Assembly (NCBI GenBank): GCA_037783545.1
Contig: JBBELK010000454.1
Span: 930,001-994,000 of the forward strand
Reading direction: 5' to 3'
Source: Henricia sp. BOLD:AAB3569
Lineage: Eukaryota; Echinodermata; Asteroidea; Spinulosida; Echinasteridae
DNA length: 64,000 nt
Position 1 is the stretch's first letter. Every line of letters begins with the position of its first letter. A program made the translations under genes and the position numbers. Shown piece by piece: positions 24,571 to 36,700 of this stretch. Below the pieces are notes generated by a model. The model was not told the origin of the DNA. It made no database searches and worked only from the letters and a program-made list of their open reading frames with translations.

Positions 24571-27500
24571 GTTTTTCTTCCACAACATGTACCTCACCGT
24601 GAAATATTGCCGTGGCCTGCAGTAATATTCTTCTGCAAAATCTTGCCGTATGCTCCTTTTTCGTCCTAATCTTTGAAGAAAGTTGTCCCAACTCTGCTGT
24701 AGACTTTCTCTGAGCAAATCCATCGTTTACAGCAGGGCGGTGTAGCATTCACAAAATGAAACAGTTCCATCTAGACTACATGTAGGCCTACACGTATGTA
24801 AATGCTGCTAAGTTTCTTTTGGCCTCTGATGTTCTTACCAATTTGAAAATATTGAGGCAAGAAAGCAACCTTAAGTACCGCTTGCTGCAGGACAATTAAT
24901 ATTGTCATGTACATGTAGTACTGTACTGTAGGTAATCGTTTATGAGCCCATACATGTATTGGCTCATCCCTGATTTCTGTGGCATGGAGCTTGACTAGGA
25001 GCATTGCTACTCCTCCTGGATGGGATGCCAGTCCATCGCAGGTTTACCCCAAGCAGTTACATGTACATGTAGTTGGGTTTCCCAACCATTACCGGTATTT
25101 GCCGATACCCATACACCTGGGTGGAGAGAGACAACGTGGAGTGAAGTGACTTGTCCAAGGACACAACGCGATGCAATGACCAGGCTTCAAACCATGGACT
25201 TCTCAAGCGCTATCCACTATACCACCTCGTCTCTACATGTACTTTGTACTTTGTCTTTAATCCTCGCTTGCCAATTAGCGAGTAATATTTCACCAGTTGA
25301 TACTCATCACATGATCTAAGCCATCCAGGCCGAGAAGTTTTTGTAGGACTTGCGCGCATCCACTGATTGACATATATGCATCATCCGAGTCCAATTTGTA
25401 ATCTGCCAAGTCATGTTGAAATATCTGTAGATCTATATGCTGTCCAGGGCATATTACTTCTTATAACATCACTTTTTTATTTCACTCTGGCTTCGACTTG
25501 TCTGAAAGAAACCACACTTGTAACCACAAGAATTTCTGACATGCTGAAGCCATCTGTACCAGTTCAAGGTTTATTTTATTTCATTTCAGAGCTGCTTGTA
25601 AATTTGTTTAAACAAATTGCAAGGGACTCCTGTTTATTTTTTTCTTCAAGCTAGTTTTCAAAATAGGATGATTATCTGGTTCTTTTCACATGTCACTTGT
25701 AGGCCTACATGTACATCTTGTATTGTAGATGTCAGGAATAATAACCGGAAGGGACTTTAAAAGTTCACCTACATGTATCTTCACACGAACCCACTGCACT
25801 CTGCAGCTCTATGTAGAATTTATATATATTTTTTTCAACCCAGAGCTGGGCATGAGGTGGAAGGGGGAGGGGGAACGTGGAGCGTGTTGGATTACGATAC
25901 TCAAGCTGGGTCGAGTTCAACTCGCCACATTTCACATTAACCAGTGCTTTGACTTTTGAACCCAGGTCAACTCTTTCACCCCTGTTTGAAAATTTACAAC
26001 CGTGGTCTAGAGCAAGTTGATTCCAACTCTGTAGTATACTGAAGTGAAACTGTCACTATGTGCAAACATCACCCTTTGTGTGTTGCCAAGGTTATTGGGT
26101 CCACAATAAAACCAGTAAACTGTTTCCCTGTGCTTTACCAGATTACCAGTGAATGTTTAGATCCAGTTACCCCTGTAACTGATGCCTCACTTTAGGGCTG
26201 CGTTCCGGCATGCAGTTCTTGCTACTCTGGAGTATTGCGTGCGCATTGCACTCTGGGTCACATAACGTGAATGATTTGGCAGTTAGAATTTTTGATTAAG
26301 AGAGTATACATGTCTCAGAGTTTGTTTCTTGGGATGCAAAATCTCTAGATTGGTTTGATTTTAAGATTATGATGATCTTTTGTACGAGATCTCTTTAAGA
26401 AATTAGGACATACATACCTTCCTCTCAAAGAAAAAGACCAATGTTGAGAGCGCATGTTGGAAGAAAATTAAACTTGAATGTTCAGACATGTCAAGACTTG
26501 TGTCACCTTACAATAAAACCCTTGGATGTAGGAGGATGGACATTCTCATATTGGCAAATGGACTGGAGAAGGAAAATGGCTGGCTATAATAAGAGGTCCA
26601 GAGAGAGTTCTAAGTGAAGTGACACCTTTCCTTCCAAGCATGTTGTGAATGCATTAAGAAGGTTAGAGAGGGTCTTGGATCTAAAAGGTCTTAGATCTTA
26701 AAGGTCTTAGATCTAACCTGCTCTGTCACACCCTACCCCAGGGGACCCAGTGTAGGTTTTGATACTCAAATGGGTTTTGATTGCACCGAAATAGAAAGTA
26801 ATGCGTGTGGCAAAAAAGAGGTCTTGTGTGCATTTATGGGCCTATCTTAAAAACCAATATGGGTTGGGCCTTTCTTATTTCATGCTCAATACATCATTGT
26901 TCAGCCAGTGTGGCAGTTTTTTAACACGGCCTACATATGCTGTTTTTACCCATAAAGGTACCATTTTATTTTTACACAAACAAATCATGTTGTGTTTGTA
27001 AAGTGTGTTTCTATGAACACGTTTAGTAGGGTTCGTCTTGTCAAGTCGTGAAGTAAAATTTTGGGTTACTGCAAATGATGCAATGGGACTTTAAAGTAAC
27101 CGACTCTGAATGCGAAGTGATAGACTTCAGCGATCACCTCCACATGCACATTTAGCGTGTATGCACACAGCACACAATGAAAGTTTTAGCGAGATAAACA
27201 GTTCTCACTAGACTTTCTGACTTGACTAAATTGATCTGGTCAGTTTTTGTGGGAAGAAATTGGCTAGTAAAAGTAACCACTGTCTGCTTTGGACATAATG
27301 CGGTTAAAGTACTTACAGGTTCAGTGAGTTTAGGTTAAAAATAAAAAGTCCATTGCGACAGGGCTTTACACTTATTTTGTGATTGATGTCGTAGTGTTAA
27401 TTTGTACGTGACCTTACAAAAGTTCAGCTATAATAAAATGAAAAATTGGGTGAATTGTGTGGCCTTGCTATTTTTTTAAATATTTCAATTTAATTATTTA

Positions 27501-27990
27501 TGCTGGTGTGTGAAAGGACAATTGTACCCCATCATACATGTTCTGTTGACAATTGTTGAAGGATGACGACGAAGGCAGGTTTAACGAGGAAATTGAGGAC
27601 AACAAGTGCATTGACAGCAGAATTCTATTATACTTGGGCTGATGAATAAAATATCAGCACGCTATTCCCAATCTGTCTTCAGCATTAAATCCTGATTGAT
27701 CGCTCTCCCCTGCGAGCCCGTAATAACTCCCTCTTGTATCTAATTTTTTTAGGCTATTTGTGGTTTCTCATGGGATTTACTAATTGAAACCTGTGGCCAG
27801 AATGTACATGTACTTTGTGAATTTTCAGTTGTAGTTGACTAAAATGGTGTTGGTTTGACACAAAGCAACTCACAGTGAAGCACGGTGAATTGAGTTCAGA
27901 CAATGAATGTCATACATCATTGGCAACAAGGAGTTCTAAGTCAAAATGAATGTAACTACATGTACCGGTAGCTTATAAAAACACATCCAT
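24571..27990. other. Noncoding stretch, no gene seen
   Basis: No supportable exon. 25,050-25,235 looks like a reversed tRNA/SINE-type repeat ('acttgtccaaggacacaacg' and a terminal 'ctatccactataccacctcg'). 26,680-26,720 has short tandem copies of 'aggtcttagatct'. 27,062-27,095 is a reversed 'tgcaaatgatgcaatggg' terminus. Confidence 0.5.
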
Positions 27991-28201
27991 AGGTCGTTCA
28001 GATGAGGGGCTATCTCTGGAGCTAGCTCCGGAGCTACATGTAGCTACATGTAGCTCCACCCCAAACTCCCGTCGTTAGAACGCAATTTAGCTCCACCTCT
28101 GGGGCTACGGTAGCTCCAGGGCTAGCCCTCCCCAAATTTAGCCCCAAAAATTTGTGGGGCTAGCTCCACTTTCAGCACAGCGGGGTTTCTTTTATGACTT
28201 A

Positions 28202-28960
28202 AGCCCCTTTCACACTAGACGAATTCCCCGGGAAATTGCCGGGGAATTTCGGTCGGTCTGTTCACACTACCAAAGAAATCCCCGGGAAAAAGCTTTTCCC
28301 CGGGAAAAAGCTTTTCCCCGGGAAAAAGCTTTTCCCCGGGAAAAAGCTTTTCCCCGGGAAAAAGCTTTTCCCCGGGAAATATTTACCCCTGCTCGGGAGT
28401 AGGGTTAAAGGAGAAATCCCCGGGGTTTAACGTTTTTCCCGGGGAAAAGCAACTAGTGTGAACGTCGCAGGGTTTGAACTTACCCCACCTTTTTGCGTCC
28501 ACGGGTAATCTCGAAAGGTCACAGGGTCACAAATAGCGCGCCAAGTAATTCGCGCGGTAGCTTAGTATTGTGATGCAGTACCTTTCATAATTTTTCGTAA
28601 ATAATATGAGCAAAATGAATGGTTTTAATTTGTAATAAAAGAAGTGTCGTGAACAAGACTGTGTTTAGCTTCCTTCTCGTGTACGTGTATTTATAATGTC
28701 CCGTGTGGTTATTTTCTTATCCGCATGATGCGTGGACTTCCGCCCACAATTCATTTGGGAACTTCCTGATGGGCGCCCTCAGTTTACACATTTCCCGGGG
28801 TTTGATGGCCAGTGTGAAACGACCAAGCATATTCCCGGGAAATAGTGTCCCCGGGAGTTACCAAATGGGTCTAGTGTGAACGGTTGCTGGGGTGTTGGTG
28901 GGCTAAAAAATCCCCGGGGATTTATTTCCCGGGGATTGGCTCTGCAGTGTGAAAAGGGCT
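28202..28960 (+). mobile_element. Nested TIR element with TTA duplication (PIF/Harbinger-like)
   Basis: Ends 'agcccctttcacact' and 'agtgtgaaaagggct' are inverted repeats, flanked by TTA at 28199-28201 and 28961-28963. The uninterrupted relative at 23 kb has a single TTA at this site. A 3-bp TTA/TWA duplication is typical of PIF/Harbinger elements. Internally it is full of 'ccccggg' motifs and an 18-bp tandem array. No transposase frame; a non-autonomous copy. Confidence 0.8.
28280..28377 (+). repeat. 18-bp tandem array inside the nested element
   Basis: Five complete tandem copies of 'ccccgggaaaaagctttt' plus a partial sixth, perfect or nearly so. Because 18 is a multiple of 3 it opens reading frames, but these are repeat artefacts. 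Each unit holds two palindromes (CCCGGG and AAGCTT). Confidence 0.9.
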
Positions 28961-29210
28961 TTACATGTAGCTCCACCATTATTTACTGACTGAATGCAAC
29001 TGACCTCGCTCTGTGGCATCTGGCCAATGTTAATGATATCAAAAAGGACCACATTTTAGCTCCTTTGAAACTGTAGCTCCGGAGTTATCATCACCGTTTG
29101 AACGGGAGGGCATTTTGGACTACATGTAACTCACTTTAGCTCCAGCGAACCCCGCTGAGTCCGTTAATTGGATTGGGGCTAAAAAAAAAGTAGCCCTCCG
29201 TCTGAACATA

Positions 29211-30470
29211 CCCTCTTTAAATCAAGACTGCAGACCCTGCAGAAGTCACCTACATGTAATAAATGTACACTTGTACTGCCCATGGATTTTAAAGGTCATC
29301 TGAAATGGTGCTGTACCTTCAGAGTTGAAACGTCTGCAGGCTACATGTAGTTTACCAATATATTATCAACTTAAAAACCGCTACTATCTTTTACACGTTA
29401 CCGGAACACATCAAGCTATCGCCATCACTTGCAACTTTTAAAACATCACTTAAAACACATTTGATGAAATCTCATTAACTGACTAAGCTCCATGATTGTG
29501 ACATTAGATTTTTAATGTGTCTCGCTGCGCCATGAGCATCTTTTTTGATGGATACGGCGCATTATAAATTTCCATTAGTATTATTATAAACTGTAAACTA
29601 TCAGATTCAGACAGTCCTTATTTGGGTTTGCCCTAATGGGATCGATGAGATCATAATACGAAGAACTGACGCCACCATTAAGGAGAGAAATTGATTATCT
29701 TCCCACATTGGGTCATGTCAAGCTGCTTGACAGTAACCAGGAAAGATGTCACCAAGATAAGGATTGCAAGATGATCCCGGGGAGTCATTTTATTAAGAGC
29801 GCTTCGGGACGACTGTTGAGTAGACGGAATGTCCCTATAAAGTAGATCACTTCTCAAAATTGCCTCAGAGAAATGTAAATTTTACTCTGACTGGCATTTT
29901 GTGTTCCACAAGGATTAACACTATACCAGAGTTGCACCTTTTGGGATTTTTTTTTATCATATCACTGCGACTTCCTTGTGAAATAGTTGATTTTGTTTTC
30001 AGATGGTCTTCATATTTTTCACTTGTGGCACTTTAGTTTTTGAAGAGACCCTTGTTGAAATAAACTTCTATTTTCCCAAAACACCTACATGTACCGTACC
30101 AACACCACTTGACCAAATTTTAGAGGCATCACTGGTTCAGAAATGTATGCACTGTGGTGTTTAATATTTGGCTGTCTTCAGATACTGTACTATGGAGACC
30201 AAAATCAATGACAGCACAGGGACTTTGGTGAGAATTTACAAACTGACCATCACTATTTTGTCTTCAAAATGACTTCAGATTTAATAGAGATGAGAAAGGG
30301 GGGAAAATATGAAGATTTCGTTTAAGCAAAACATTTCAGGTAGTCTCATACTTGTAGATTTCATAAACAAGGTCTGAAGTGATTGTCGGGTAACTCAATT
30401 TTTTCTAGGAACTTTTTCTGACCAAAAAAACTTCATGCTAATAGATTTTTGTTTTCCTCACTCTGTGTAG
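29211..30470. other. Noncoding stretch upstream of the receptor
   Basis: No exon or confident promoter element identified. 29,350-29,580 has the look of a decayed retrotransposon 3' end ('atcaagctatcgcc' ... 'ggcgcattataaatttcc'), but no coding match can be claimed. Confidence 0.45.
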
Positions 30471-30588
30471 AACGCAACACCGCATCTTAACAAGTCATTT
30501 GACCTCGAGAAGGTTAAACCCTCTCACCACCACTCCTGACCGAGCAATCGCTGTACATCTCCGAGTTTGCCATGCTGTGATTTTCAAC
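30471..30588 (+). other. Putative 5' UTR part of FGFR exon 1
   Basis: A pyrimidine-rich tract with 'cctcactctgtgtag' ends at 30470 and looks like a splice acceptor. The first coding exon may therefore begin at 30471 and be preceded by one or more untranslated exons further upstream that I cannot locate. There is no ATG in this leader in frame with the start at 30589. Alternatively transcription starts close by and the acceptor is chance. Confidence 0.4.
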
Positions 30589-30703
30589 ATGGCCACTAGA
30601 GGGCAGTATAATCTGCGATCAACGGTACTCCTCGGCCTTCTAATCACCGTCGTATTCAGCTTATGCGTGGCATCAGAAGGTTTAGCGATCTCGTCTGAAC
30701 AAG
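30589..30703 (+). CDS. FGFR: FGFR coding exon 1: signal peptide
   Basis: ATG in a good Kozak context ('ttcaacATGGcc'). Encodes 38 residues plus one base: a short basic N-region, then hydrophobic '[19 protein letters not shown]', a classic secretory signal. Donor 'aag|gtaaac'. It ends in phase 1, and the single G joins 'at' of the exon at 36310 to make Asp39. Intron 1 (5.6 kb) contains the 1,762-bp tandem duplication. Membership rests on phase, signal peptide and position; an alternative start exists at 36216. Confidence 0.75.
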
Positions 30704-33700
30704 GTAAACTGATAAGGAAATCGCATTCACATTCTTGGTATAGTTAGATTTCACGGTCCATTTCCAAGGTTATCAAAATTCTTGGAAAACTGATCTTAGT
30801 TGCATCTTCATCTGGAATGTGGATTAGGATTTTTCTGTGGCATTGATGAAGCTGTGCCGACGATGCTATCATGTAAAAAAAAAATCGGCATCTTGGCTTG
30901 AGTAGGGGAAGGAATTTAGACTGCGATTGCTGTTACCAACCTCGGGGTTCTAAATTTATAGAAGCTGGCAAATGTCTTCTTTCCCACTTTCAATATTTCC
31001 GACTGTTTGCCGACTGTCCACAAACAATTTGCAATTTTGTGAACAATGGTGCGAGCAATATTGCACATCTTCACTAAGGTTGCGCTTTAAACTCAATCTG
31101 CTTCAGACCGAACAGAACCCAGGCTTTGATAAGGACTATATTCGCAAAAACTGCATTTTTTATTTTGCAATTTAAAAGATGGTAAAACTTACCCAGAAAC
31201 TTCCAGGATCCACATTTTAAGTGCATCGTTTTTATTTATATAAATTGAGAGTTGTTTAATAATCCAGATGATGGCTGTCCTAAGAGTCCAACCCAGCAGG
31301 GTTGTAGTCGAGTCTATCACAAGTCCAGAGCGGATAAAATCACAAGTCTGTGACAAGTCCCGCACAAGTCCAGTAACAAGAAGCAAATGATTAACACTCG
31401 CAAAAGGACGCTTTTGTTGGAGTTTAGTTTTTAAATAACTTGTGACTTGAATTCAGACCTACATGTAGGGACTTGTGGTGGACTTGTGAAAGCTTGTGAG
31501 GACTTGTGATACACTTGTGAGGACTTGTGATGGACTCACTTGTGATGGACTCGACTACAACCCTGCAACCAAGGCTAGATTGTAGGCGGCCTAGGAGGGG
31601 GTTCATGGTTTCCCCTCCCCCTCCCTGCTCCCCTCCCCTGGCCCAACCCCCACCCCCTAAGATGAAGCAGCTGGTGTGTCATGAACCCCAGCTGAAGATG
31701 GGACCAGGAGCTGTAGATTGACAGCAGCTCAGACCATCCTTCACCTTGTCCAACAGTCCGAGGTTGTATCTGATCTTTGCCTCAACATCTGGCCTAGTGG
31801 CATGACTGTCAGTCATCGCATGGATGTATGGTCATGGTTTACATGTGTAGTTTTCTTGGTTCAGTTAGCATAGGCCACTTGTATCTTATGCTGGGGATAA
31901 TTACATTTACAGCCTGTGATTGGCATTTTCACTATCTGTTAATATTTGTGTAAGGAGAAGGTAAATGGCTATCCTTCCCCAAAAAAACTGGTTTTTAGTT
32001 GTAAAGGCAGTTTGAAGCCACAGCGAGATGTACCTGGTAGTGTACATGTAAATATTCAAAATGTTCAGATTTGTGATCGCAATAAAAATGCCAGATCTGT
32101 ATCCATTTTTGCAGTTTCGAATCTGAACACGGCGTTATGTGCCACACAGATGTTTGTTCGAAACAATTTTGTTTTATGCCAGTAGCAAAAATGACTGTTT
32201 GAATCTATTATATCCTGCTCTCGATTTTTCCCTTTGTGAATATTGCTGTTTGAGGCAATAAAATGACTGCTTTTTCTGGGAAACAGAAAGACTTTTACGT
32301 GACAAAGATTTGTTTGAAGGCATCAAACTGGTAAACAGTATTCACAGTAGCCACTGAACTGTAGCCTGTACTGGATAGCTCGGGGCAATTTCTAATTCTA
32401 CACAGCCGCAGTCGATGACAACTCATTCATCATTGATGATACAATAAACTCCAAAACAGAGTAACAAAATTGTTTTGCCCACTAAATAAGATTCACACCT
32501 GAGGCTATTAACAGAAGTAAATGCATCACCAACATCAAAATTCTTGGAAAACTGATCTTAGTTGCATCTTCATCTGGAATGTGGATTAGGATTTTTCTGT
32601 GGCATTGATGAAGCTGTGCCGACGATGCTATCATGTAAAAAAAAAATCGGCATCTTGGCTTGAGTAGGGGAAGGAATTTAGACTGCGATTGCTGTTACCA
32701 ACCTCGGGGTTCTAAATTTATAGAAGCTGGCAAATGTCTTCTTTCCCACTTTCAATATTTCCGACTGTTTGCCGACTGTCCACAAACAATTTGCAATTTT
32801 GTGAACAATGGTGCGAGCAATATTGCACATCTTCACTAAGGTTGCGCTTTAAACTCAATCTGCTTCAGACCGAACAGAACCCAGGCTTTGATAAGGACTA
32901 TATTCGCAAAAACTGCATTTTTTATTTTGCAATTTAAAAGATGGTAAAACTTACCCAGAAACTTCCAGGATCCACATTTTAAGTGCATCGTTTTTATTTA
33001 TATAAATTGAGAGTTGTTTAATAATCCAGATGATGGCTGTCCTAAGAGTCCAACCCAGCAGGGTTGTAGTCGAGTCTATCACAAGTCCAGAGCGGATAAA
33101 ATCACAAGTCTGTGACAAGTCCCGCACAAGTCCAGTAACAAGAAGCAAATGATTAACACTCGCAAAAGGACGCTTTTGTTGGAGTTTAGTTTTTAAATAA
33201 CTTGTGACTTGAATTCAGACCTACATGTAGGGACTTGTGGTGGACTTGTGAAAGCTTGTGAGGACTTGTGATACACTTGTGAGGACTTGTGATGGACTCA
33301 CTTGTGATGGACTCGACTACAACCCTGCAACCAAGGCTAGATTGTAGGCGGCCTAGGAGGGGGTTCATGGTTTCCCCTCCCCCTCCCTGCTCCCCTCCCC
33401 TGGCCCAACCCCCACCCCCTAAGATGAAGCAGCTGGTGTGTCATGAACCCCAGCTGAAGATGGGACCAGGAGCTGTAGATTGACAGCAGCTCAGACCATC
33501 CTTCACCTTGTCCAACAGTCCGAGGTTGTATCTGATCTTTGCCTCAACATCTGGCCTAGTGGCATGACTGTCAGTCATCGCATGGATGTATGGTCATGGT
33601 TTACATGTGTAGTTTTCTTGGTTCAGTTAGCATAGGCCACTTGTATCTTATGCTGGGGATAATTACATTTACAGCCTGTGATTGGCATTTTCACTATCTG

Positions 33701-36700
33701 TTAATATTTGTGTAAGGAGAAGGTAAATGGCTATCCTTCCCCAAAAAAACTGGTTTTTAGTTGTAAAGGCAGTTTGAAGCCACAGCGAGATGTACCTGGT
33801 AGTGTACATGTAAATATTCAAAATGTTCAGATTTGTGATCGCAATAAAAATGCCAGATCTGTATCCATTTTTGCAGTTTCGAATCTGAACACGGCGTTAT
33901 GTGCCACACAGATGTTTGTTCGAAACAATTTTGTTTTATGCCAGTAGCAAAAATGACTGTTTGAATCTATTATATCCTGCTCTCGATTTTTCCCTTTGTG
34001 AATATTGCTGTTTGAGGCAATAAAATGACTGCTTTTTCTGGGAAACAGAAAGACTTTTACGTGACAAAGATTTGTTTGAAGGCATCAAACTGGTAAACAG
34101 TATTCACAGTAGCCACTGAACTGTAGCCTGTACTGGATAGCTCGGGGCAATTTCTAATTCTACACAGCCGCAGTCGATGACAACTCATTCATCATTGATG
34201 ATACAATAAACTCCAAAACAGAGTAACAAAATTGTTTTGCCCACTAAATAAGATTCACACCTGAGGCTATTAACAGAAGTAAATGCATCACCAACATCTA
34301 AAGTACAGTAAACTCTCCAAACTCAAGCTTGCGTACATGTGACTCAAATCCGTTAACCTCATCGAACTAGGTACGCTCCAGTCCATTATAAACTGATACT
34401 ATGATTTGCTCAAATTTTGAATGCCTTAATTTTTGTTCATTCCTTCAAGATCTGATTTACCAAAATGTTAAAAATGTTGCTGTCTTTTTTTAGGAAACAA
34501 AAGATTTTTGTTCAGTTTTCTTTCCCTCCCTTTGTCTATTGCCATGGGTGTAACCACGTTCCTTCCTCAACGTGTAACCTAATCAACAGTATTCAATGTA
34601 CAGCTGACCCAAGCTTTCAGATCAGATACGATTTCTCATTAACAATTTTACCAAAAGCTGGTCATTTGATCATGGGGGTATTACTGCAATGTATCCCAGG
34701 GGCAATGAAGTAAACAATAGACAACTGATTAACTGTGGTCGCACAGACCAGACTGGGCTACAATTGGTTGGTTTGTGCTGCTTTCCAGAACTTGCCAGTC
34801 ACCCAAACCAAAAGCCTTGACCTCTTGCAGTTTAGAAAGGAGCTAAAAGCCATTTACACTCAAATCCATTAGCCTTTTAGAAGTATGGCTTAACAAAGAG
34901 AGAGGGCGCAATTTTATTTTGGTATGAATCTTTTTAACAATTGTATTTCTTTCCAAAAACTTGCTTTACATGTTGTAATTATAATATAAAGACAGAATTA
35001 TAAATAAATTAAATAGGTGCATGAAGTGAAAACTGCAGTTATTCTGTATAAAATTTGAATGCATAGTTCCGACCTGTCAATCAAGCCGAACCCGCGACCA
35101 ATCACAGACGGCACCCACAAAGGTCAAAGTGATGCAATCATCGATCACAATCACGCAATGTTTTTGCTCATACAGTTTGTATGTTGTATGCGCCAGTGAC
35201 CGGGTGAATTTTGGTTTCAATGTCGGGCGATTCGCTGTTCAAAGGTAGGAAAGCGCATTTTTATAAATATATGTCATTCCTGCATTACTAGCTATTCGCT
35301 CAGTGTGTGCTACGGTAACTGTCGACCCTAAAACATAAATACCTTTGAGTTTTCTCCAATGAATCTGTGCTTTCCATGCCGAGTCCCGTTGCTTTGTACG
35401 TACATGTCGCCATTTTTTGCGATGGCTTGTGAGCACATAGCAACAATATCTAAGGGGCGGGGTTAACTGGGCAATCTCGGAACTATGCATTGATACCCAA
35501 ATCAAAGTGTGCCTTCCTATTGTGTCTGCCATACTTCAAAAAGGCTAATTGGAAACCGCCTAATCTGGCCAAAGTCTAATTTAGCATTTTTAAAAGAGGC
35601 ATCAAGTGTAAATGCTACCCAGATCAAAGAGGAAAGAAAAACTTTTGTAGTAAAAAGGGGAAACAGAGTAAAATTTCTCAACTTTTACTCAATTTAATAA
35701 AAATCACACCACCAACACAAAATTGTAGTACTTTTAAGTTCCAGCTTGTGTAGACCTGCTGACAATAGTGATTTTAGGAATTTAGCATTACATGTAGGTA
35801 TTTGACAGCAGGTTAATTACATGTACATTGAAATCTCAAGAAGTCAAACTTGGAACTCAAAAATCCTGTTTACCTCAAACCAAAAACAAATTCTATTTTA
35901 AAGCACTTACAAAAAAAAAAAATCAAACTTTAAACTTTGAATATTATTCCCTCGAGGTTTAAGGTATTAATGAGATTCTACTTATTAAATGGTGTTTTTT
36001 CCTTAAACGAAATGGTTTGTGTGAGTTGATAGGTTAGCATTGTTCATTTAGACCTACAGGTAAGACAAAAAAGTAAGCCAAATTAAAACTTGGATTTCCT
36101 TGACTTGAATCCTTGCAAAATATGAATTTGCCAATTGTTTTGTAATTTAGTTGTAACTTTCCGATAACTCAATTGATGATTTTTTTTCTTGAAACATCTG
36201 TAGAAATGATCACACATGCGGCCAAATAATTCCGCACGCTACGAAAAAATAAAAAAGATCTTAGAGAAGACTCTAGCACTGATTTTGGTATGTCTGGTTT
36301 CTGCCACAGATGCAGCTGGAGCCAGTCCAAGGAACCTCAGCTTGACCCCAATTAGATTAACTGCAGTGACCCTGAGATGGGATGCTCCACTTCATGGAGG
36401 GGTGTACGACTACCAGGTCAAATATTGCAGAGTAAAAGGTGAGTTGGTGGGATTACTAGGTGGGGTGAAAATTTAGATGTTCACCTGGATGATACTTACC
36501 AAGTAATAGACCGTATCGAATATCCGCCATTTCGTAGGGCAGTTTCTTTGTTCCTTGAGGACATGCATGGTTGCTCATATTTTGCTTCCATTGTTGAACG
36601 GTTTAAGTAACAAAAGGTGCCCCACGAAATGGCGGCTATTCGATTAGGTCTATTGCTGGAATTTTTGTTATAGAATAACAGTTTAATTTACTGACCAATT

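Larger units (their letters stand above)
27991..29210 (+). mobile_element. 'GGGGCTAGCTCC' repeat, copy interrupted by another element
   Basis: Termini 'gttcagatgaggggcta' and 'tagccctccgtctgaac' are imperfect inverted repeats, so this is itself a TIR element. It is split by the 759-bp insertion at 28,202-28,960. Compared with 23,022-23,393 it carries extra CATGTA hexamers at 28035, 28045, 28962 and 29121, and an extra 5 bp making TACGGTA at 28106-28112. Confidence 0.8.

Noticed and set aside
28154..28430. Repetitive open frames rich in FPREKA / FPGKKL
   Set aside because: Produced by the 18-bp tandem array within a transposon.
35059..35492. Promoter and first exon of a second gene (CCAAT-like boxes, 'caaaggtagg' donor-like site)
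   Set aside because: The whole segment is a TIR element with a second copy at 56,771, so the signals belong to a repeat.
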